A stretch of 6,287 nucleotides of DNA from an uncultured Ruminococcus sp. (GTDB lineage: Bacteria > Bacillota > Clostridia > Oscillospirales > Acutalibacteraceae), in NCBI GenBank assembly GCA_902767125.1, contig CACXGJ010000239.1, forward strand, positions 1 through 6,287. Reading direction: 5' to 3'. This document shows positions 1 through 6,236 of this stretch, one piece after another. The notes below the pieces were generated by a model, which ran no database searches, was not told where the DNA came from, and saw nothing but the letters and a program-made list of their open reading frames with translations. The stretch's first letter is position 1, and every line of letters starts with the position of its first letter. A program made the position numbers and the translations under genes.

Positions 1-342
1 ATATTGGCGGATGCCTTTGAAGCTATCATAGCGTCAATATACCTTGACGGCGGAATGGACGAGGCAAGGAGATTTATCTTATCATTCATAGAACCCGAAA
101 TAAAAAATCCCAGACCGAGGGCTTTTAAGGATTATAAGACAACTCTCCAGGAGATAATACAGAAAAATCCTGAGGAACACCTTGAATATGTTCTGACAGG
201 CGAACAGGGACCTGACCATGACAAGCACTTTTTCGTAGAAGTCCACCTCAACAGCAATGTTATCGGCAAGGGCGGAGGACGAAGCAAAAAAGAAGCCGAA
301 CAGCAGGCTGCAAGAGAAGCATTGGAGTTGATGGGCTATTGA
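1..342 (+). CDS. rnc: Ribonuclease III, 3' part (5' end outside window)
   Basis: Cytoplasmic double-strand-specific endoribonuclease that matures rRNA precursors and cleaves structured mRNAs and sense/antisense duplexes. The reading frame is open from base 1 (ATA, TTG, GCG...), so this is the C-terminal 113 codons of a protein normally about 230 residues long; the missing half holds the first nuclease signature motif. The visible part opens with ILADAFEAIIASIYLDGG, the end of the nuclease domain. The Asp (codon at 10-12) and Glu (19-21) correspond to the metal-binding D114 and E117 of the E. coli enzyme. A double-stranded RNA-binding domain follows, from about DYKTTLQE to the end, with the usual basic helix GRSKKEAEQQAA. 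The stop TGA overlaps the start of the next gene by four bases. Identification is very secure; the TTG at position 4 is not a real start. Confidence 0.97.
   Translation: MLADAFEAIIASIYLDGGMDEARRFILSFIEPEIKNPRPRAFKDYKTTLQEIIQKNPEEHLEYVLTGEQGPDHDKHFFVEVHLNSNVIGKGGGRSKKEAEQQAAREALELMGY
324..327 (+). promoter_or_regulatory. Ribosome binding site for the TTG-started radical SAM gene
   Basis: GGAG inside the end of rnc, 11 bases before the TTG at 339. The spacing is slightly long, so translational coupling through the overlapping TTGA stop/start may contribute. It supports TTG as the start because the next in-frame ATG lies far inside the radical SAM domain, after the cluster cysteines. Confidence 0.5.
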
Positions 343-1337
343 AGCATTCAAATATAGCGATATTTGTACCGCATAACGGATGTCCTCATGCGTGTACTTT
401 CTGCAATCAGCGTGAGATAACAGGGCAGTCATATCAGCCGACTCCACAGGATGTCGAAAATGCCATTCAGATTTCAAGGAGATTCTCCGACACCCAAAAT
501 ACAGAAATAGCCTTTTTCGGAGGGAGCTTTACAGCTATCCCAAAAGATTATATGCTGTCTCTTTTGGAGGCAGCCTCACCATATGTATTGAGCGGTGAAT
601 TTTACGGCATCAGGCTGTCAACAAGACCTGACTGTATCAGCGAGGAAATTCTTGATATTTTAAAGTCTCATGGAGTAACGGCTATTGAACTCGGTACACA
701 GAGTATGTGTGATGAAGTCCTTGCGGCTAATAAGAGAGGTCACACTGTTCAGGACAGCATAGATGCATCCATGCTGATAAAAAAATACGGCTTCTCATTG
801 GGACTTCAGATGATGACGGGCTTGTATAAAAGCAGTGATGAAAGAGATATGTATACAGCCCGAAGGATAGCCGAATTACAGCCCGATACAGTGAGAATTT
901 ATCCTACAATAGTAATGCGTGGCACTGAACTGTATGACCTGTACAGAAACGGCTCATATATCCCTCAAACACTTGAAACGGCTGTTCCGCTGTGTGCGGA
1001 GCTTCTGCGTTTTTTTGAAGAAAAGGATATCAATGTTATCCGTTTGGGGCTTCACGACAGTGACAGTCTTAAAGAAAATATGGTGGCAGGTGCATATCAT
1101 CCCGCTTTCAGGGAACTGTGCGAAAGTGAAATGATGTTTGAAAATACAATGAAAATTCTTTCTGATATGAATATCACAAACGGAGATATCATATTTTCAG
1201 TCAATCCGAGATCAGTTTCGAGATTTGTCGGACAGAAAAAAAACAATATTCAAAGACTTCAAAAAATGGGCATTACTCCGATAATACATCAGGATATCAG
1301 TCTTTCAAAGCTTGAAGTTGCTGTTAACAGAAAATGA
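339..1337 (+). CDS. Elp3-like radical SAM protein
   Basis: A 332-residue radical S-adenosylmethionine enzyme, expected to bind a [4Fe-4S] cluster and cleave SAM to a 5'-deoxyadenosyl radical. The cluster motif CxxxCxxC is at C15, C19 and C22, only 14 residues from the TTG start, so a later start would lose it. Other landmarks are GGSFT (61-65), the glycine-rich SAM-binding motif; STRPD (94-98); IELGTQSM, typical of the Elp3/YhcC/HemN-like branch; and IYPTIVMRGTEL with a later GAYHPAF, both Elp3-like. There is no C-terminal acetyltransferase (GNAT) domain, so it is not a full Elp3 tRNA-modifying enzyme. The substrate is unknown; an RNA-related role is only suggested by the neighbourhood. The gene overlaps rnc by TTGA and lies 32 bases before smc, a gene order I recognise from Clostridia. 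The family call is secure, the function is not. Confidence 0.9.
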   Translation: MKHSNIAIFVPHNGCPHACTFCNQREITGQSYQPTPQDVENAIQISRRFSDTQNTEIAFFGGSFTAIPKDYMLSLLEAASPYVLSGEFYGIRLSTRPDCISEEILDILKSHGVTAIELGTQSMCDEVLAANKRGHTVQDSIDASMLIKKYGFSLGLQMMTGLYKSSDERDMYTARRIAELQPDTVRIYPTIVMRGTELYDLYRNGSYIPQTLETAVPLCAELLRFFEEKDINVIRLGLHDSDSLKENMVAGAYHPAFRELCESEMMFENTMKILSDMNITNGDIIFSVNPRSVSRFVGQKKNNIQRLQKMGITPIIHQDISLSKLEVAVNRK

Positions 1338-1359
1338 TGATTTATTAAAATTATAAAAA

Positions 1360-1366
1360 GGGTGAG
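1360..1366 (+). promoter_or_regulatory. Ribosome binding site of smc
   Basis: GGGTGAG contains GGTGA, which matches the anti-Shine-Dalgarno sequence of 16S rRNA, and ends a few bases before the GTG at 1370. It fixes GTG as the smc start. The protein then begins with MKLKGLEVQGFKTF, the standard SMC N-terminus. The 32-base gap before smc shows no convincing promoter. Confidence 0.7.
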
Positions 1367-1369
1367 TGT

Positions 1370-4300
1370 GTGAAGCTTAAAGGACTTGAAGTTCAGGGAT
1401 TTAAAACATTTCCCGATAAAACAAAGCTTGATTTTACAAACGGTATAACAGCAGTTGTAGGACCTAACGGAAGCGGAAAAAGTAATATAAGTGATGCGAT
1501 AAGATGGGTACTCGGTGAACAGTCTGCAAAGGCTTTGAGATGTTCAAAAATGGAGGATGTCATCTTCAACGGGACTCAACAGCGTAAAAAAACAGGCTAT
1601 GCACAGGTGACTTTATCAATCGACAATTCCGACAGGTCTTTGCAGTTTGACAGTGATGAGGTCTCGGTGACACGACGCTTCTACCGCTCGGGCAACAGCG
1701 AATATCTGATAAACAATACAGCGGTGCGTTTGCAGGATATACATGAGCTTTTCATGGATACAGGTCTCGGACGTGACGGATATTCAATGATAGGTCAGGG
1801 CAAGATAGATTCAATCGTTTCTACGAAGGGCGAGGACAGGAGAGAAATTTTTGAGGAAGCGGCAGGGATATCCCGTTTCAGATATAAAAAGGCTGATGCT
1901 GAAAAACGCCTTGAAAAAACAGAGGAAAATCTTGTAAGACTTCGTGATATAATGAAAGAGCTTGAGGAAAGAGTTGAGCCGTTGCGTGTACAGTCCGAAA
2001 AGGCAAAGGCATATCTTGACTACGCACAGGAAAAACGTGGCCTTGAAATAGCATTGTGGCTGAAAGCTCTGGACAGATCGTCGATTCAGATACGTGAGCA
2101 GGAGGATAAGATATCCGTTGCCAAGTCACAGTATAATGACATTGAAAAGTCTCTCGAAAATATACAGACCGAAAGCGAGAATATATTTTCAAAGCAGAAT
2201 ATATGCTCCCAAAAGGCTGATGAGGTCAGAAAGGAGGCTTCGGGATACGAAGCGGAATCCGCTCAAAAAGTTTCAAAAATATCTGTTTTCGAGAATGACC
2301 TGCTTCATGATCAAAAAACAGTTGAGCGTATCAAAAATGATATCATTGCAATGAAAACAGCAAGTGATGCCATTGACAGAGAGATAGGCGAAAAACAGGA
2401 TATCATCGAAAAAAGCAAGTTTAATTTAAAGCTGAAAATGTCAGAGCTTAACAAATATTCCCAACAGGTCGATTCCTTACGGGAAAATGAAAATATATCC
2501 TCCCACAGACTTGATGAGATAAACGCTGAAATAGCAAATTTATCTCAAAAATCGGCTGATTTTAAGATAAGCTATATGACAGCCGCTTCATCTATAAATG
2601 AGATAACCTCAAGGATGGAGACCGTTGAGAATACAGTCAAGGCTCGTATTTCGCAAAAGGACACTCTTGAAAATATCATAGCTGATGAGCAGGATATGCT
2701 TGGTAAATGTACGGAAAATATAAATGGGATTTCCGAGGATATCTCACGCAGGGAAAGAGAATTGAACAAACAAAAGGCTGACTGTGACAGACTGAAAATA
2801 AATGCCGACAGGCTCTCACTCGACAGCGAACAGCTTTTCAGAAAAGCCAAAATCCTTGAGGAGCTTGAAAGAAATCTTGAAGGCTTTACTCAAAGTGTAA
2901 AGATATTGATGAATGAGTCAAAGAAGGGTACTCTTACAGGCATACACGGTCCTGTGTCAAGAGTTATAAAAACTCCCTCGGAGTACAGTACGGCAATTGA
3001 AACAGCACTCGGTGCGGCGGTTCAGAATATAGTTACAACGGATGAAAATTCGGCTAAATCGGCGATAGCCTATCTTAAGAGCATCAACGGAGGTCGTGCG
3101 ACATTTCTTCCGATGACTGTTATAAAGCCAAGAGAGCTTAATGAGACAGGTCTTGAAGGCTGTGACGGATTCATCGGGACAGCATCAAAATTATGCTCCT
3201 GTAAGGAGTGTTATAATGACATACTTTCCAATCTTCTCGGAAGAATCGTTATAGCAAGAGATATAGACTGTGCAACGGATATTGCAAGAAAATACTCCTA
3301 TCGTTTCAAAATAGTTACACTTGACGGTCAGGTAGTGAATGCAGGAGGTTCATTGACAGGTGGTTCGCTTGCAAAAAACACAGGTCTTCTGGGACGTGCA
3401 TCCGAAATCGAAAAGATACGTTCAGATGCACAGAAAGTCTCTGACAATGCAAATCAAATGAAAGAAAAATATAATTCGGAGATGCAGAGATTTTCCGAAA
3501 TGTCTGAAAAGGTCAGCGGACTGAAACAAAGGCTTTCAGGTCTGAATGAGGATAAGATAAAAATCACGGCTGAAATAAACAGTCGTCAGAAAGAACTCGA
3601 AAATACAGAAAAATCTCTTGATGAGATAATGAATGAACGAAAAAGCTCTGTTTCAAGGCTCGGAGAGCTTACTCAAACAATGAACGATGCCCGTTCCGAA
3701 TATGAGAGCTATAGTAAAACAACAGAACAAAAACAGAAGATTGCAGATCAGCTTTTGAATGACAGGAATGATTTTATCCAAAAGAGGGAAAAATTGAATG
3801 AAAAGCTGCAGGAAATAAAGTTTTCCGTCATCACTCTTGAAAAGGATATATCATCAGCAGAAGCCGATATACAGAATGCAAAGCTCCGTGCAGAAAATTC
3901 CGAGGCAAAAATAAAGATTCAGGAATCCGAGATACAGTCCATAGCTCAAAGGAATGAGCAGATCAGGGCTGATATACAGACTCTTAAATCACAGGTAAGT
4001 CAGCTTGCAGAAAAAATTGAAGGAACTAAACGAAAGCTCGAAGAACTGAATGAGGAAAAGCTTTCTCTTGAAAATCTTTCAGCAGAGCTGCGTAAGCAGG
4101 AAAGGGAAAAGTCCTCCGAAAGAGAAAATATAAACGGAGAGCTTGTACGGCTTGAAGAAAGACGTGCCAATCTTCAGAAGCAGTATGATGAGACGGTAAA
4201 TAAGCTTTGGGAGGAATATGAGCTTACCAAGCGTGAAGCAGAGAATGTTGCCGTCAGGATAGATGAAATCGGCAAGGCTCAAAGACGTTTAAATGAACTT

Positions 4301-4939
4301 AAACAAAAAATACGTTCTCTCGGAAATGTCAATGTATCAGCTATTGACGAATATAAGGAAGTCAAAGAAAGATATGAATTTCTAAAAATACAGATAGGCG
4401 ATGTGGAAAAATCAAAGTCAGAGCTTATAAGACTGATAAATGACCTCACCAAACAAATGCGTGAGATATTCATTGAAAGATTCAATCTTATAAACCGGAA
4501 TTTTTCCGAAACATTTGTGGAGCTTTTCGGAGGAGGAAAAGCCTCACTGTCACTTGCCGATCCCGAAAATGTCCTGACAACAGGCATTGATATATCCGTT
4601 GAGCCTCCGGGGAAGATAGTTTCCCATATTGAATTGCTTTCAGGCGGAGAAAAGGCTCTTGTTGCAATAGCCTTGTATTTTGCTATAATGAAGGTAAGTC
4701 CTGCACCGTTCTGTGTAATGGACGAGATAGAAGCGGCACTTGATGATGTAAATGTGTACAGATTTGCGGCATATTTAAGAAAAATGAACGACAATACACA
4801 ATTCATCTGCATAACTCACAGACGTGGCACTATGGAGGAAGCAGATGTTTTGTACGGTGTCACGATGCAGGACAGGGGCATTTCCAAGCTCCTTGAGCTT
4901 CGTGCAAGTGAGGTAGAACAGAAACTTGGAATCAAATGA
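1370..4939 (+). CDS. smc: Chromosome segregation/condensation ATPase SMC
   Basis: Complete 1189-residue structural-maintenance-of-chromosomes protein, the usual length for bacterial SMC. It forms homodimers that, with ScpA and ScpB, make the condensin ring that extrudes DNA loops and helps separate sister origins. Domains in order: N-terminal ATPase half with Walker A GPNGSGKSN (31-39, Lys37) and Q-loop Gln143 in MIGQGKID; first coiled coil, about 165-515; hinge dimerisation domain, about 520-668, starting at GIHGPVSRV and ending with the glycine-rich GGSLTGGS (659-666); returning coiled coil to about 980; C-terminal ATPase half with SLGNVN (983-988), ABC signature LSGGEK (1090-1095), Walker B with Asp1118 and catalytic Glu1119, D-loop LDD (1124-1126) and the switch His in ITHRRGTME. 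All catalytic motifs are intact. A Cys-rich CSCKEC (609-614) sits in the hinge. The start is GTG with a good ribosome binding site. Confidence 0.98.
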   Translation: MKLKGLEVQGFKTFPDKTKLDFTNGITAVVGPNGSGKSNISDAIRWVLGEQSAKALRCSKMEDVIFNGTQQRKKTGYAQVTLSIDNSDRSLQFDSDEVSVTRRFYRSGNSEYLINNTAVRLQDIHELFMDTGLGRDGYSMIGQGKIDSIVSTKGEDRREIFEEAAGISRFRYKKADAEKRLEKTEENLVRLRDIMKELEERVEPLRVQSEKAKAYLDYAQEKRGLEIALWLKALDRSSIQIREQEDKISVAKSQYNDIEKSLENIQTESENIFSKQNICSQKADEVRKEASGYEAESAQKVSKISVFENDLLHDQKTVERIKNDIIAMKTASDAIDREIGEKQDIIEKSKFNLKLKMSELNKYSQQVDSLRENENISSHRLDEINAEIANLSQKSADFKISYMTAASSINEITSRMETVENTVKARISQKDTLENIIADEQDMLGKCTENINGISEDISRRERELNKQKADCDRLKINADRLSLDSEQLFRKAKILEELERNLEGFTQSVKILMNESKKGTLTGIHGPVSRVIKTPSEYSTAIETALGAAVQNIVTTDENSAKSAIAYLKSINGGRATFLPMTVIKPRELNETGLEGCDGFIGTASKLCSCKECYNDILSNLLGRIVIARDIDCATDIARKYSYRFKIVTLDGQVVNAGGSLTGGSLAKNTGLLGRASEIEKIRSDAQKVSDNANQMKEKYNSEMQRFSEMSEKVSGLKQRLSGLNEDKIKITAEINSRQKELENTEKSLDEIMNERKSSVSRLGELTQTMNDARSEYESYSKTTEQKQKIADQLLNDRNDFIQKREKLNEKLQEIKFSVITLEKDISSAEADIQNAKLRAENSEAKIKIQESEIQSIAQRNEQIRADIQTLKSQVSQLAEKIEGTKRKLEELNEEKLSLENLSAELRKQEREKSSERENINGELVRLEERRANLQKQYDETVNKLWEEYELTKREAENVAVRIDEIGKAQRRLNELKQKIRSLGNVNVSAIDEYKEVKERYEFLKIQIGDVEKSKSELIRLINDLTKQMREIFIERFNLINRNFSETFVELFGGGKASLSLADPENVLTTGIDISVEPPGKIVSHIELLSGGEKALVAIALYFAIMKVSPAPFCVMDEIEAALDDVNVYRFAAYLRKMNDNTQFICITHRRGTMEEADVLYGVTMQDRGISKLLELRASEVEQKLGIK

Positions 4940-4941
4940 GG
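4937..4941 (+). promoter_or_regulatory. Ribosome binding site that decides the peptidase start
   Basis: TGAGG overlaps the smc stop codon. It is one base from the ATG at 4943, too close to serve it, but seven bases from the in-frame ATG at 4949, a normal spacing. The downstream ATG is therefore preferred. The overlap with the smc stop suggests that ribosomes finishing smc reinitiate here. Confidence 0.6.
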
Positions 4942-4948
4942 TATGAAA

Positions 4949-6061
4949 ATGAAAAAAGCTAAAATTTCTTCCGCAATATTATTTTTGATAAATGTGCTGG
5001 GATTTGCTTTCATAGGATTTTTTTTCGGATATCTTTTTACCTTGGATGTGAGCTTCGGCAAATTTATGACAGATATGCTTTTTGCTGTTATGACAGTGTT
5101 TGCGGTGATGTTTGTACATATCATCATACATGAAGCAGGACATTTGATATTCGGCTTGATGACGGGCTATAAATTTGTCTCTTTCAGGATATTTAACATA
5201 ATGTGGCAGAAGGACAGTGACGGAAAAATACGCTCATATAAGTTCAGCCTTGCAGGTACAGGCGGTCAGTGTATCATGTCACCGCCTGAAATCAAAGACG
5301 GAAAAATGCCTTTTTTCCTGTATAATATCGGCGGTGTGGCAATGAATTTTTTTCTGTCTGTGTTGTTCACGGTGATATATTTTATATTCAAAGGAAATGC
5401 GTATTTTGACTTTGTGAGCCTTTCATTTATAGTGCTGGGCTTATCGACAGGGTTTGCAAACGGCTTGCCGTTACCCGAAATTACGAATGACGGGAGAAAT
5501 ATCGTTGAACTGTCGAAATCCGAAAAGGCTGTGAAAGCATTTTATATTCAAATGCAGGCTATTGTTATGATACAAAACGGTATACGTATAAAAGATTTTC
5601 CGTCTGAATGGTTTGAGATGCCGACTGACGAGGAATTGAAAAATGTCATGTGCTGTATAATGGCAGTTTTTGTATGCGACAGGCTGTTTGACGAGGGGAA
5701 ATATCCCGAAGCACAATCGGCAATAGACGGTCTTTTGCAGAAGGAAACGGCTGTTGACAACATACACAGACAATTGCTCAAGGTAAATGCGTTGTTCTGT
5801 GAGTTGACAGGAGAGAAAAATAAGAGTAAAATTGAAAATTATCTTGATGATGATTTGCGGAACTTTATGAAAGCAATGCAGGATTATCCGAGTGTAATAA
5901 GGACACAGTATGCTTATGAAATGCTTTATAGGAACGATATTGAGGCAGCACAAAAACAGTCAGACCTTTTTGAAAGAACAGCTTTGAAATATCCGTATAA
6001 AGTGGAGATAAAGGCTGAAAGGGAATGTATGGCACTTGCGACACAGATTTTCGCAAATTGA
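4949..6061 (+). CDS. M50-type (site-2-protease-like) membrane zinc metallopeptidase
   Basis: Predicted intramembrane or membrane-bound metalloprotease of 370 residues (372 if the ATG at 4943 is used; the ribosome binding site favours 4949). Visible hydrophobic segments are about residues 6-30, 43-70, 127-147 and 155-176. The zinc-binding HExxH is HEAGH at 61-65 within the second segment. The third segment starts with GGVAMN, like the conserved G-x-x-x-N element of M50 enzymes. After the fourth comes LPLPEITNDG, whose Asp181 in NDG is the likely third zinc ligand, in place of the classic NPDG/LDG. The last ~185 residues are hydrophilic, mostly helical in character, perhaps TPR-like, and could bind a substrate or partner. 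No PDZ domain is seen. The substrate is unknown. It lies nine bases after smc, so it is probably co-transcribed. Membrane protease assignment is fairly sure; the biological role is open. Confidence 0.8.
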   Translation: MKKAKISSAILFLINVLGFAFIGFFFGYLFTLDVSFGKFMTDMLFAVMTVFAVMFVHIIIHEAGHLIFGLMTGYKFVSFRIFNIMWQKDSDGKIRSYKFSLAGTGGQCIMSPPEIKDGKMPFFLYNIGGVAMNFFLSVLFTVIYFIFKGNAYFDFVSLSFIVLGLSTGFANGLPLPEITNDGRNIVELSKSEKAVKAFYIQMQAIVMIQNGIRIKDFPSEWFEMPTDEELKNVMCCIMAVFVCDRLFDEGKYPEAQSAIDGLLQKETAVDNIHRQLLKVNALFCELTGEKNKSKIENYLDDDLRNFMKAMQDYPSVIRTQYAYEMLYRNDIEAAQKQSDLFERTALKYPYKVEIKAERECMALATQIFAN

Positions 6062-6065
6062 GGAG
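6061..6065 (+). promoter_or_regulatory. Strong ribosome binding site before the broken fifth gene
   Basis: AGGAG, six bases before an ATG at 6072 and starting on the last base of the peptidase stop codon. The near-ideal sequence and spacing are the main evidence that a real gene once started here, although only a few codons remain. Confidence 0.7.
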
Positions 6066-6071
6066 AAGTTT

Positions 6072-6140
6072 ATGGATATCCAATTCAGATATGATAAAAA
6101 AGTGTTTAACCTAAATGGGCAAGAAGTCCCCCGCCTCTAA
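6072..6140 (+). pseudogene. 5' remnant of a fifth operon gene interrupted by the insertion sequence
   Basis: A short open frame begins at ATG 6072 after a very good AGGAG and reads MDIQFRYDKKVFN up to about 6110. At that point the TTTAA motif and the insertion-sequence left end begin. Translation would continue into the element as LNGQEVPRL and stop at TAA 6138-6140, in the loop of the element's hairpin. Only the first 12-13 codons are native; the rest of the gene should lie beyond the far end of the element, outside the window. The native protein is not identifiable from so little sequence. Its 10-base spacing from the peptidase gene suggests it was the next operon member. The alternative is that this is just a fortuitous short frame, but the ribosome binding site argues against that. 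Confidence 0.6.
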
Positions 6141-6161
6141 AGGCGGTGGGATGAATTGCCC
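6117..6161 (+). repeat. Subterminal imperfect palindrome of the IS left end
   Basis: A 45-base nested inverted repeat. The outer arms GGGCAA (6117-6122) and TTGCCC (6156-6161) match perfectly. An internal loop follows (GAAGT against ATGAA). The inner arms CCCCCGCC (6128-6135) and GGCGG-T-GGG (6142-6150) pair over eight base pairs with one bulged T, closing a TCTAAA loop. Imperfect subterminal hairpins are what the single-strand Y1 transposase TnpA recognises in this family. The AAAT just 5' of the stem (6113-6116) is where the left guide sequence normally sits. Confidence 0.75.
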
Positions 6162-6188
6162 GTCAGCCGCAAGGCTGACCTTTTTATT
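6162..6188 (+). terminator. Rho-independent terminator inside the IS left end
   Basis: A perfect seven-base-pair stem GTCAGCC (6162-6168) / GGCTGAC (6173-6179) closed by a GCAA tetraloop of the stable GNRA type, followed after one C by TTTTTATT. It begins directly after the palindrome and ends just before the tnpB promoter, so it should stop operon transcription before tnpB. Confidence 0.75.
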
Positions 6189-6215
6189 GACTTACAATTC
6201 TGTTTATGCTATATT
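6187..6215 (+). promoter_or_regulatory. Sigma-A-type promoter for tnpB
   Basis: The -35 TTGACT (6187-6192) and -10 TATATT (6210-6215) are separated by exactly 17 bases. TGC directly before the -10 gives an extended -10 (TGn). Transcription would begin near 6222, leaving a leader of about 15 bases that carries the ribosome binding site. Confidence 0.7.
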
Positions 6216-6224
6216 TGAGATAAA

Positions 6225-6231
6225 GAGGTGA
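6225..6231 (+). promoter_or_regulatory. Ribosome binding site of tnpB
   Basis: GAGGTGA, a seven-base match to the anti-Shine-Dalgarno sequence, ends five bases before the ATG at 6237 and fixes that codon as the tnpB start. Confidence 0.8.
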
Positions 6232-6236
6232 GCAAC

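Noticed and set aside
82..477. Open frame of 131 codons on the - strand across the rnc/radical SAM junction
   Set aside because: It covers two securely identified + strand genes and has no motif or initiation signal of its own.
1338..1369. AT-rich gap before smc as a possible promoter
   Set aside because: TTATTAAAATTATAAA contains -10-like strings, but no -35 at proper spacing is visible; the gap fits an intra-operon spacer with a ribosome binding site.
4279..4812. Long open frame of 177 codons on the - strand
   Set aside because: It lies entirely opposite the conserved SMC C-terminal ATPase half, has Ser/Phe/Ile-rich antisense composition with no recognisable motif, and no good ribosome binding site was noted. 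It is a shadow of smc.
1370..4939. Rad50/SbcC or MukB instead of SMC
   Set aside because: The flexible hinge with GGSLTGGS, the N-terminus MKLKGLEVQGFKTF and the C-terminal LSGGEK...DEIEAALDD pattern are SMC-specific; there is no zinc-hook CxxC between the coils.
5471..5953. Open frame of 160 codons on the - strand
   Set aside because: It is opposite the C-terminal domain of the peptidase, rich in Cys, His and Tyr with no family signature, and is best explained as antisense shadow.
6128..6150. CCCCCGCC/GGCGGTGGG hairpin as a terminator
   Set aside because: The strong stem is followed by ATGAATTG, not a T tract, and it nests inside a larger palindrome at the IS end, so it is better read as a transposase recognition structure.
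6117..6236. Two hairpins before a gene as a riboswitch or attenuator
   Set aside because: The promoter for tnpB lies after both hairpins, so they are not in the tnpB leader; IS left-end function explains them.
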